Source: Hominisplanchenecus_A murintestinalis (GTDB lineage: Bacteria; Bacillota; Clostridia; Lachnospirales; Lachnospiraceae). Taken from it: 64,000 nucleotides of DNA. Both the position numbers and the translations under genes were made by a program. Each line of letters begins with the position of its first letter. Within the stretch, counting starts at the first letter, position 1. Positions 57,599 to 64,000 of the stretch are shown here, one piece after another. The stretch lies in assembly GCF_943193015.1 (NCBI RefSeq), contig NZ_CALPCM010000014.1, positions 1-64,000 of the forward strand. Reading direction: 5' to 3'. The notes beneath the pieces are model-generated. The model searched no databases. It had not been told where the DNA came from and saw nothing but the letters and a program-made list of their open reading frames with translations.

Positions 57599-58156
57599 TC
57601 AGAGCGGCGGGGGATTCCCCGCCGTTTGCCGTGAAATCATAAATTGGGACGGCAGGTAAAAGAACCAGAGAATATTTGACGAGAATGAGGACCAGGCGGC
57701 CGGAAGCAGATTCAAATATTGGGGAAGATTGGCAAAACCTACATGAATATCGCAGAGGAACATAAGCGTAAGCGCCGTAAGCAGGCTGAAATTTTTCTGG
57801 TGTTTGGCAAGTGAGATGTTGGCATATAGAAACCCGATGTAAATGGCAGCAGGCAGCAGAATGATTTCGGAAAAATATGCCAGTGGGAGAAGAAAGAGTA
57901 GTGCAAAAAGAGAGTTTTTTAGAAGGGAATTCCAGTTTCCGCCTAAAAACAAACGGTAGCAGAGCTGTACCAGGCAGAAGAGCAGTATACCGGTAAGGAA
58001 ATAGTTTGTAAAAATCAGAAAGTAATCCGCACATGCAGTAAAAAAAAGCGCGCAAATAACGAAACGCATCTGAGGACGGTTCTGAAGAGGGCGGTTTTTG
58101 AGCAGGCAAAATAGAAAGCACGAAAGAATAAAACTATATTTTATAATGGAATACAA
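57599..58156 (-). CDS. Polytopic membrane protein, possibly YhhN-like
   Basis: 185 residues with six to seven membrane segments and few polar residues. The stretch CALFFTACADYFLIFTNYFL is reminiscent of the GDxxL region of YhhN/TMEM86 lysoplasmalogenase-type proteins, but the match is loose. GGAGGTGCC lies upstream of the ATG at 58156. It converges with the GH84 gene and its last codons lie within that gene's terminator hairpin. Confidence 0.55.
   Translation of the reverse strand: MYSIIKYSFILSCFLFCLLKNRPLQNRPQMRFVICALFFTACADYFLIFTNYFLTGILLFCLVQLCYRLFLGGNWNSLLKNSLFALLFLLPLAYFSEIILLPAAIYIGFLYANISLAKHQKNFSLLTALTLMFLCDIHVGFANLPQYLNLLPAAWSSFSSNILWFFYLPSQFMISRQTAGNPPPL
57605..57624. terminator. 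Terminator between GH84 and membrane protein genes
   Basis: CGGCGGGG and CCCCGCCG form a perfect 8-bp stem around GATT, followed by TTTG on the plus strand. Confidence 0.75.
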
Positions 58157-58278
58157 GCGGCACCTCCTGAGATTTTACCTGGAGTATAACCGCTTATTTT
58201 TAAAATATACGGTAATCAGGAATGCGGCGTTTTTTAGGGGAGAAGAGCCATAGAAAAAATGGAAAGGTTTGCATTTAG

Positions 58279-58345
58279 AAAACGCCTCAAGAAGCTGAAG
58301 TTTCCGGAAAAATATAACCGGAAGCCATAGCCGGGGAGGCGTTTT
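58279..58345 (-). terminator. Terminator of the NMT1 lipoprotein gene
   Basis: On the minus strand AAAACGCCTC and GAGGCGTTTT pair, with an inner TTCCGG/CCGGAA stem, ending in a T-run. Confidence 0.7.
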
Positions 58346-58371
58346 GAGGATTCACACGTGAAACCGGTAAT

Positions 58372-59385
58372 TTACCTGCTGTTTTTAGAAGCAGCTTCGG
58401 CAAAGTCAGTATTGACAAGTTTATCATAGGGAGCGCGTTTCTTTAATTCTCCGGCGCTTTCCAGAATATCCTGCAGAAGTTCAAAGCTGGCCTTTTCAAA
58501 TATGAGCGTATCGTTCCAGGTATCCTGTTCAGCATAACGCCGGACAATTGCTGTAATGGTATCTAAATCTGTTTCTACAAACTGCGGCCGGATTACCTGG
58601 GCGATTTCTTCTGGCGTATGGGAATTCACATAGTCCATTCCGCGCTGGAGGGCATCTGTGAATTTTTGGATAACCTCAGGATGCTCATCTAAATAGCTTG
58701 CTTTGGCAGAATAAGCGGTGTATGGAACGTAGCCGGAATCCACGCCAAGGGAAGCCGCTACGTATCCGACTCCTTCCTGTTCCAATGTGGTAGCTCCCGG
58801 TTCAAACTCTACCGTGTAATCCCCCTGTCCCCCGGTAAAGGCGGCGGCAGTAGATCCAAAATCTATGCTCTTGTCAATGGAAAGATCAGAATCGGGATCA
58901 ATGCCTTGCTGTTTTAAGATATACTCAAATACCATTTCCGGCATACCACCATTCCGACCGCCTAAGACATCAGTACCTTTTAGCTGCTCCCAGGTAAAAT
59001 CAGGCATTTCCTTCCGGGCGACCAGAAAATTGCCTGCTCTCTGGGTAAGCTGCGCGAAATTGACGGCGTAGTCCTCAGCGCCTTCATTGAAAGCATAAAT
59101 GGAAGATTCCGAGCCCATAAATCCGATGTCAGCTTCGCCGGAGACAAGAGCGGTCATAGTTTTATCTGCTCCAAATCCGGTAACAAGAGTTAAATCAATC
59201 CCTGCATCTTTAAAATATCCCTCTTCGATTGCTACATACTGTGGCGCATAAAAAATGGAATGCGCTACTTCGTTGAGTGTTACTTTTGTCATTTCTTCTG
59301 AAGAATTCTTGCCGGTTTTACATCCTGTCAGCAGAATTCCTACCAGTGCAAATACACCAAGATACAAAAAGCTTTTTTTTCTCAT
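58372..59385 (-). CDS. NMT1/THI5-type ABC substrate-binding lipoprotein
   Basis: 337 residues with a lipoprotein signal (ALVGILLTGCKTGK). The mature part matches NMT1/SsuA-like binding proteins: VTLNEVAHSIFYAPQYVAIE, GYFKDAGIDLTLVTGFGADK, ALVSGEADIGFMGSESSIYA and GGRNGGMPEMVFEYILKQQG. Such proteins bind pyrimidine precursors of thiamine, sulfonates or nitrate; the ligand cannot be settled. No permease or ATPase gene is in the vicinity and no TPP riboswitch is upstream, so it is an orphan here. The start follows GGAGCATT. Confidence 0.85.
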   Translation of the reverse strand: MRKKSFLYLGVFALVGILLTGCKTGKNSSEEMTKVTLNEVAHSIFYAPQYVAIEEGYFKDAGIDLTLVTGFGADKTMTALVSGEADIGFMGSESSIYAFNEGAEDYAVNFAQLTQRAGNFLVARKEMPDFTWEQLKGTDVLGGRNGGMPEMVFEYILKQQGIDPDSDLSIDKSIDFGSTAAAFTGGQGDYTVEFEPGATTLEQEGVGYVAASLGVDSGYVPYTAYSAKASYLDEHPEVIQKFTDALQRGMDYVNSHTPEEIAQVIRPQFVETDLDTITAIVRRYAEQDTWNDTLIFEKASFELLQDILESAGELKKRAPYDKLVNTDFAEAASKNSR

Positions 59386-59644
59386 TCAAAATGCTCCTTT
59401 ATTCATGGTTCTATCTTACCATATGCGTAAATGGGGAAGTGGTTACAAGTTACTGTTTATGCAGCCTGCAGATTTGTTATGTACGACGCAATATTATGTA
59501 AAAATTGTGGAAGAAGATAAAAGTAGATGATATAATAAATTGTAAACACCGGTTTCGAGAGGAACAAAATAGGATTTTGAATTTTTGTGAGTGCTCTGAG
59601 GAAAAGATTCCGGCGGGATGGAAGTGTAAGGATGGAGGATGGCT

Positions 59645-60043
59645 ATGAAGATACGTGGTAAAATTGCTGTATGGTTTTGGATAATATATCTGGGAGGAAC
59701 TGCCGGGATGTTATATGAATTGTTCTTTTCCCGGGACAGCCTGGCAGCGCTGCTTGTAGGATTCGTGATATTTCAGGTAGTATTTCTTCCTATTTTGATG
59801 AGGAATTATGTTCGGGTGGAAAAGGATGTTCTGACAGTTTGTTTCGGTTTTGGGAAAGACAGCGTTTCTATTGAGGAAATCCTGGAAGTGTACAGCACGC
59901 ATGATCCGATTGCATCGAGCGCTGCGTCTCTTGACCGTATCGTAATAAGAAGCAGAAGAAAGGAAATGATGTGTGCTGTACAAGAGAAAGAAAGGCTGTT
60001 TGGCGAGCTAAAACGTATAAATCCCAAAATACGGTTCAGATGA
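59645..60043 (+). CDS. Membrane protein with PH-like domain
   Basis: 132 residues. Two membrane segments (AVWFWIIYLGGTAGMLYELF and AALLVGFVIFQVVFLPILM) are followed by a small beta-rich domain (YVRVEKDVLTVCFGFGKDSV, SIEEILEVYSTHDP, LDRIVIRSRRK) of bacterial PH type. Function unknown. I chose the ATG at 59645, six bases after GGAGG, over the ATG at 59639. It converges with dedA at a shared terminator. Confidence 0.7.
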   Translation: MKIRGKIAVWFWIIYLGGTAGMLYELFFSRDSLAALLVGFVIFQVVFLPILMRNYVRVEKDVLTVCFGFGKDSVSIEEILEVYSTHDPIASSAASLDRIVIRSRRKEMMCAVQEKERLFGELKRINPKIRFR

Positions 60044-60067
60044 ATATACAGACTATTTTTTATGTAC

Positions 60068-60109
60068 AAGAACAGATGGAACAGGCATAGGCTTATTCCA
60101 TCTGTTCTT
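60068..60109. terminator. Bidirectional terminator overlapping the end of dedA
   Basis: AAGAACAGATGGAA and TTCCATCTGTTCTT form a perfect 14-bp stem with a 14-base loop; T-runs lie outside both arms. The dedA stop codon is within it. Confidence 0.85.
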
Positions 60110-60725
60110 TGTTTTTTGAGAGGGCTCTTTTCTTTATAAATATGATGACAGCGGTGCAGGCAGCCCCGAACAGAATGAATTTGGCAATACCGGAATAAGA
60201 AGCCAGATATTTTACAATAATATCCCAGGATTCTCTGGCGGCGACGCCAACCCATACGAGTACGGTGTTCCACAGAAAACTTCCAAGAGTGGTCAGCAAA
60301 AGGAAGGGAGCGAGACTTATCCGTGCGAATCCGGCGGGAATAGAAATCAGGCTGCGTACCATAGGAATAAAGCGGCAGAAAAATACTGTGCTGATTCCAG
60401 TGTGGTTGAACCATTCTACCGCTTTGTCTACGTCATCCGGATAGAGATGAAGCAGTTTTCCAATACGGCCGTTCAAAATACCTTTCAGGCGGCGGGGAGG
60501 CAGCAGGTATCCTACGCCATAGAGTACAATAGCGCCGATCAGGGAACCGGCTGTGGCAGCCAGGATTACCGCCCAGATATTCAGGCTGGTATAAGTGGTC
60601 ATGAAGCCGCCGAAGGTCAGGATAACTTCTGATGGGATAGGCGGGAAAATATTTTCGATGGCGATAAGAAGGGCGACTCCCCAGTAGCCGTATTGCTGCA
60701 TGATAGAAATAATCCAGTTTTGCAT
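60093..60725 (-). CDS. DedA-family membrane protein
   Basis: 210 residues, typical DedA/SNARE-associated length. ALLIAIENIFPPIPSEVIL, AATAGSLIGAIVLYGVGYLL and FNHTGISTVFFCRFIPMVRS with SIPAGFARISLAPFLLLTTL are the family motifs. DedA proteins act in lipid-carrier and phosphatidylethanolamine recycling and membrane homeostasis. The ATG at 60725 follows TTGGAGGTT; a longer frame upstream is only an artefact of the opposing ZIP gene. Confidence 0.93.
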   Translation of the reverse strand: MQNWIISIMQQYGYWGVALLIAIENIFPPIPSEVILTFGGFMTTYTSLNIWAVILAATAGSLIGAIVLYGVGYLLPPRRLKGILNGRIGKLLHLYPDDVDKAVEWFNHTGISTVFFCRFIPMVRSLISIPAGFARISLAPFLLLTTLGSFLWNTVLVWVGVAARESWDIIVKYLASYSGIAKFILFGAACTAVIIFIKKRALSKNKEQME

Positions 60726-60885
60726 AGAACCTCCAAAAAGGTTTCTTTCTTTGAAATATATGTATGTACAGAGCCGGATATTACGGATAGTGTGCCGTTT
60801 TTGGGGAATAAACATATTATAGAAACAGAGCCGCTGACATCCGGCATTTCCGGATAGCAGCAGGGTAGAGATAAGGGAGGACAGT

Positions 60886-61668
60886 ATGGATAAAAATGTG
60901 ATTTTGGGTGTGCTCATCCCGTTTTTTGGAACGACTCTTGGGGCAGGAATGGTATTTTTTCTGAAAAAGAGAATGGGGGCAAAGCTTGAGAAATCTCTAC
61001 TGGGATTTGCAGCGGGGGTTATGATCGCAGCGTCCGTATGGTCGCTGCTTATTCCGTCTATCGGGATGGCGGAGGAGCAGGAAGTGGTACCGTGGGTTCC
61101 GGCAGCGGCAGGATTTTTGCTGGGAGTCTTGTTTCTGTTGGCTCTTGATATGTTGATTCCGCATCTGCATCTGGATAATGAGAAGCCAGAGGGTGTGAAA
61201 TCAAGCTTGAAAAAAAGCACAATGCTGATGCTGGCGGTGACGCTCCATAATATTCCGGAGGGAATGGCAGTTGGGGTGGTATTTTCCGGTTTATTGGCGC
61301 AGGACGCCTTGATATCGGCGGCGGGAGCATTTGCATTGTCTATTGGGATTGCCATACAGAACTTTCCGGAAGGAGCAATTATCTCTATGCCTCTGAAAAC
61401 CGGAGGAATGTCAGGAACAAAAGCATTTCTATACGGAACGGCATCAGGGGTAGTGGAGCCGATAGCGGCAGTGGCGACAATCCTGTTGACAGGCATTATT
61501 TATCCGGCGCTGCCGTACTTGCTGTCTTTTGCGGCGGGAGCAATGATTTATGTAGTGGTGGAAGAACTGATTCCGGAGTCTCAGGCAGGGGAAAATACAG
61601 ATATTGGCACGATTGGGGTGGCATTGGGATTTGCACTGATGATGGTTTTGGATGTGGCGCTGGGATAA
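60886..61668 (+). CDS. ZIP-family metal transporter
   Basis: 260 residues with eight membrane segments. The metal-binding helices are seen in LMLAVTLHNIPEGMAVGVVF and SIGIAIQNFPEGAIISMPLK, with VVEELIPES in the last segment; a His-containing loop (MLIPHLHLDNEKPEGVKSS) lies between helices three and four. It is of the GufA/ZupT type and should import zinc or related divalent metals. AAGGGAGG precedes the start; it is divergent from dedA. Confidence 0.93.
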   Translation: MDKNVILGVLIPFFGTTLGAGMVFFLKKRMGAKLEKSLLGFAAGVMIAASVWSLLIPSIGMAEEQEVVPWVPAAAGFLLGVLFLLALDMLIPHLHLDNEKPEGVKSSLKKSTMLMLAVTLHNIPEGMAVGVVFSGLLAQDALISAAGAFALSIGIAIQNFPEGAIISMPLKTGGMSGTKAFLYGTASGVVEPIAAVATILLTGIIYPALPYLLSFAAGAMIYVVVEELIPESQAGENTDIGTIGVALGFALMMVLDVALG

Positions 61669-61796
61669 ACTACCGGTTTTAATCCCAAATTTTTTTCAGG
61701 AAACTGCCACAGGATTTTCAATATTTTCCCATAAAACAGACAAAAATTCCGCTTATGCTAAAGCAAAGAGAAAATAAATGGAAAGGATGTTTGCGT

Positions 61797-62120
61797 ATGG
61801 CAAAGAAAAGACTAGGGGCAGTGCTTTGTCTGGCAGCAGCGCTGATGATGGCGGGATGCCAGGGCGGAGAAAAGACGCAGAATCCGGCAGGGGCGCCGCC
61901 GGGACAGGTAAGTAGCACAGAAGACGGGCAGCAGGAAAACAGCATCATGGGAAAAGTTACGGCAATAGATGAGAGAGGAGAGGCCAAAGAGGCATCTGCG
62001 GAAGATGTTGAGGAAGGAACATTCGTCCGGGTCATGATGGATGGTGATACAGCCGTTTCCGTCACGATTATGAGAATGGAACAAAAGAATCGGGAGGGCG
62101 GAAATGAAACGGAAAAATAA
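61797..62120 (+). CDS. Small lipoprotein coupled to efflux adaptor
   Basis: 107 residues. The lipoprotein signal ends in ALMMAGCQGGE. The mature part is short, acidic and includes SIMGKVTAIDERGEAKEASA and GTFVRVMMDGDTAVSVTIM, a small beta-type domain of the sort found beside ABC-type efflux adaptors in clostridia. It overlaps the adaptor gene by 17 bases. AAAGGATG precedes the ATG. Confidence 0.7.
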   Translation: MAKKRLGAVLCLAAALMMAGCQGGEKTQNPAGAPPGQVSSTEDGQQENSIMGKVTAIDERGEAKEASAEDVEEGTFVRVMMDGDTAVSVTIMRMEQKNREGGNETEK

Positions 62121-64000
62121 GAAAAAAAAGATTATCATAATAGCAGGTATCCTGGCGGCGGTTTTCATAACGGGGACAGGAACATGGTATTTCATTTCCA
62201 GAACCGGGAAGGTAAGGGCAATGGTTCCAGTGGAAGCTATGAGCACGAAAGTGCAAACAGGGAATCTATCTACGACAGTAGTGGGGACAGGGACACTTAA
62301 AAATGATACGGCAAATGCAGTAAAAATTCCCGATGGGATTACGGTGGATGAGGTGATGGTTGAGAGCGGCGATGCAGTGAAGGCCGGAGAGGTGCTGGCA
62401 ATTGTAAACCAGGCGTCAGTAACCAAAATATTGTCCCAAATCCAGGATGAACTTGCAGAGCTTGATGAAGAAATCAATGACACAAAAGGCGATAAAGAGT
62501 CTGCATATATCAAAACTTACATAGCGGGACGGGTAAAGAAGATTTATGCGGAAACAGGAAAAAATGCGTCTGCTGTCATGCAGGAAAAAGGTTCTCTTCT
62601 GGTGTTGTCTATTGATGGAAAAATGGCAGTCAGCCTGGAGGGAGTATCTGGCATGGGTGCCGGGGATGATGTGACAGTGCGTCTTTCCGACGGTTCAGAG
62701 AAAGAAGGAACAGTGGAAAGTGCGTCAGAAAAATCCAGCGTTATTACCTTGACAGATAATGGGACATCGGTCGGTGAAAAAGTTACGGTATTGGATGAAA
62801 GCGGAGAGGAGATAGGCAGCGGAGAGCTGTATATCCATCAGCCAATAGAGATTACAGGGACAGCCGGGACTATTTCTGAAATAGTAGCGGAGGAAAATGA
62901 GGAGGTAGGCGCTGGGGATACGCTGGTAAAGCTTACGGACTTGCCGGATTCCTCAGAATATCAGCAGCTTTTGGATAAACGCAGTGAGCTGACGGAAACT
63001 TTAAAGGCGTTAGCGCAGCTTTCTGCTCAAGGCACAATACAGGCGGAATATGATGGCACGGTGGAGAGTGTTTATGTGACGGCGGAAGAAACAGAAGGAA
63101 ACAGTACAGATGGATACAGTACAGGAGCATCTATTGGAAACGGCATGGCATCAGTACAGGAAAAAGCAGGATTTGTCCTAACAGCGGAATCTGTTCAGAG
63201 TACCCCACAAAAAGAGGGCTTTACATTTGCAAATACTTCTGAAACTGAGAAGAGTACCGAAGAGGCTGGCGTGACAGCGGTTACAGACTTGATGGCAGTG
63301 TTTCAGGAACTGGGTATCGCAGCGCCTGTAAAGGGGGAAATTCCGGTATCAGAGATAGAAGAAACAGGGCAATATACCGGCAGCATCCGGTGGACGCCTG
63401 CAGATGGAATCTTTGCAGCACAGACTGCTTACACAGCAGAAATAGAGCTTATAGCAAAAGCAGGGTATCAGTTTATGGCTGTTGACGGGGCAGAGGTTTC
63501 TTTTCCGGGCGCGCAGACAACTGTCTGGGAAATCGGGGAACAGTGCGAAGGCAATACATTGAAATTGAGTCTGGCATTTCCTGAAACAGAAAAAGAGGAA
63601 GAGAGTGAGACGCAGGGAAGCCAGGAGAATCCGGGCGATATACAGAATCCGGATAACCAGGAGAACCAGGGCGGAAGCCAGAACGGACAGCAAGGCACGG
63701 ACGGAGGCGAGGGGAATCAGCAGAACCAGAATAGCGGTCAGAAACAGAATAGCCAGCAGAATCAGAATGGCGGGCAGGGACAGAATGACAGCCAGAATCC
63801 GAATAGCCAGCAAAATCAGAATGGTGGGCAGGGACAGAATGACAGCCAGAATCCGAATAGCCAGCAGAATCCAAATAGCGGGCAGGGACAGAATAGCCAG
63901 CAAAGTCAAAACGGAAGCCAGGGTGCCATAAGAACGCAGGCAGGCGTATCCGGAGGAAGCCTGGCAGGGGCGTCAGCGAGCGCTGTAAGTACAGCGAGCC
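62104..64000 (+). CDS. Efflux-type membrane fusion protein with Gln/Asn-rich repeats (partial)
   Basis: The frame stays open to the window end (632 codons so far). A basic start and signal anchor (KKKIIIIAGILAAVFITGTG) precede two biotinyl-lipoyl-like halves (LKNDTANAVKIPDGITVDEV, VESGDAVKAGEVLAIVNQAS and later TAGTISEIVAEENEEVGAGD), the HlyD/RND adaptor pattern seen in MacA-type exporters. The helical hairpin between them is short. After about residue 490 the protein turns into a Gln/Asn/Gly/Ser-rich region with 18-residue tandem repeats, which is unusual for adaptors. GGGAGGGCGG precedes the ATG. A transporter gene is expected just beyond the window. Confidence 0.8.
   Translation, partial: MKRKNKKKKIIIIAGILAAVFITGTGTWYFISRTGKVRAMVPVEAMSTKVQTGNLSTTVVGTGTLKNDTANAVKIPDGITVDEVMVESGDAVKAGEVLAIVNQASVTKILSQIQDELAELDEEINDTKGDKESAYIKTYIAGRVKKIYAETGKNASAVMQEKGSLLVLSIDGKMAVSLEGVSGMGAGDDVTVRLSDGSEKEGTVESASEKSSVITLTDNGTSVGEKVTVLDESGEEIGSGELYIHQPIEITGTAGTISEIVAEENEEVGAGDTLVKLTDLPDSSEYQQLLDKRSELTETLKALAQLSAQGTIQAEYDGTVESVYVTAEETEGNSTDGYSTGASIGNGMASVQEKAGFVLTAESVQSTPQKEGFTFANTSETEKSTEEAGVTAVTDLMAVFQELGIAAPVKGEIPVSEIEETGQYTGSIRWTPADGIFAAQTAYTAEIELIAKAGYQFMAVDGAEVSFPGAQTTVWEIGEQCEGNTLKLSLAFPETEKEEESETQGSQENPGDIQNPDNQENQGGSQNGQQGTDGGEGNQQNQNSGQKQNSQQNQNGGQGQNDSQNPNSQQNQNGGQGQNDSQNPNSQQNPNSGQGQNSQQSQNGSQGAIRTQAGVSGGSLAGASASAVSTAS
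63748..63903 (+). repeat. 54-bp tandem repeats in efflux adaptor gene
   Basis: Units begin at 63748, 63802 and 63856; the third is partial and diverged. Each encodes NSQQNQNGGQGQNDSQNP or a variant. The first two differ at only two positions, so the expansion is recent. Confidence 0.85.

Noticed and set aside
59386..59630. Possible TPP riboswitch upstream of the NMT1-type gene
   Set aside because: The conserved CTGAGA and the second conserved arm of the TPP aptamer are absent.
60726..61496. Long N-terminal extension of dedA
   Set aside because: The extension runs through the divergent ZIP gene; a well-placed start with GGAGG is at 60725.
63349..63909. Hydrophobic repetitive frame on the minus strand
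   Set aside because: It is the reverse reading of the Gln/Asn-rich tandem repeat and has no supporting signals.

Overview
The window reads as a chromosomal piece of a strictly anaerobic, spore-forming, low-GC Firmicute, most likely a gut Lachnospiraceae (Blautia, Dorea or Mediterraneibacter type). The basis is a PolC-type replicase, SpoVT, [FeFe]-hydrogenase maturases, a split transketolase, a class 1B PyrD/PyrK pair and a large secreted GH84 N-acetylglucosaminidase. All assignments come from reading protein motifs; no database search was run. No rRNA, tRNA or CRISPR array was seen.

Region 1 (1-5.5 kb) is a prophage-like lysis and accessory module: small membrane protein, r1t-type holin, a Panacea-domain protein overlapping a small membrane protein (candidate PanAT toxin-antitoxin pair), a three-gene minus-strand operon of two tiny peptides plus an XRE repressor with a palindromic operator inside its promoter, and a multidomain endolysin. 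It ends with a ribbon-helix-helix gene whose neighbourhood carries four copies of one operator-like box at three consensus promoters.

Region 2 (5.5-21.7 kb) is an accessory graveyard: Doc and AbiH fragments, an intact BrnT/BrnA pair, a broken HTH/nucleotidyltransferase pair, a complete AgrC/AgrA-like two-component system with two charged coiled-coil proteins, CPBP and GNAT genes, truncated GrpB, response regulator, conjugative-element helicase and FtsX genes, an orphan Vsr endonuclease, an intact IS200-type element and a second, decaying lysis module whose endolysin shares its C-terminal domain with the first.

Region 3 (21.8-49.5 kb) is conserved core: lipoprotein, spoVT, VanY-like peptidase, pncB, split transketolase, hydG-hydF, an SGNH/MBOAT/DHHW cell-surface O-acetylation group, thyA-folA, ilvE, ispG, polC, glpK and the pyrimidine genes pyrC-pyrF-pyrK-pyrD. 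Most transcription units end in clear hairpin terminators.

Region 4 (49.5-52.4 kb) is a small island: insertion-sequence fragments flank an intact, promoter-bearing, tightly overlapping four-gene cassette built around a DUF3990 ADP-ribosyltransferase-like protein and a DUF3791 protein, the best candidate here for a poorly described toxin-antitoxin or defence system.

Region 5 (52.4-64 kb) holds the 1,697-residue secreted GH84 enzyme, a membrane protein, an orphan NMT1-type binding lipoprotein, a PH-like membrane protein, DedA, a ZIP metal transporter and an efflux-type lipoprotein/adaptor pair running off the window end.
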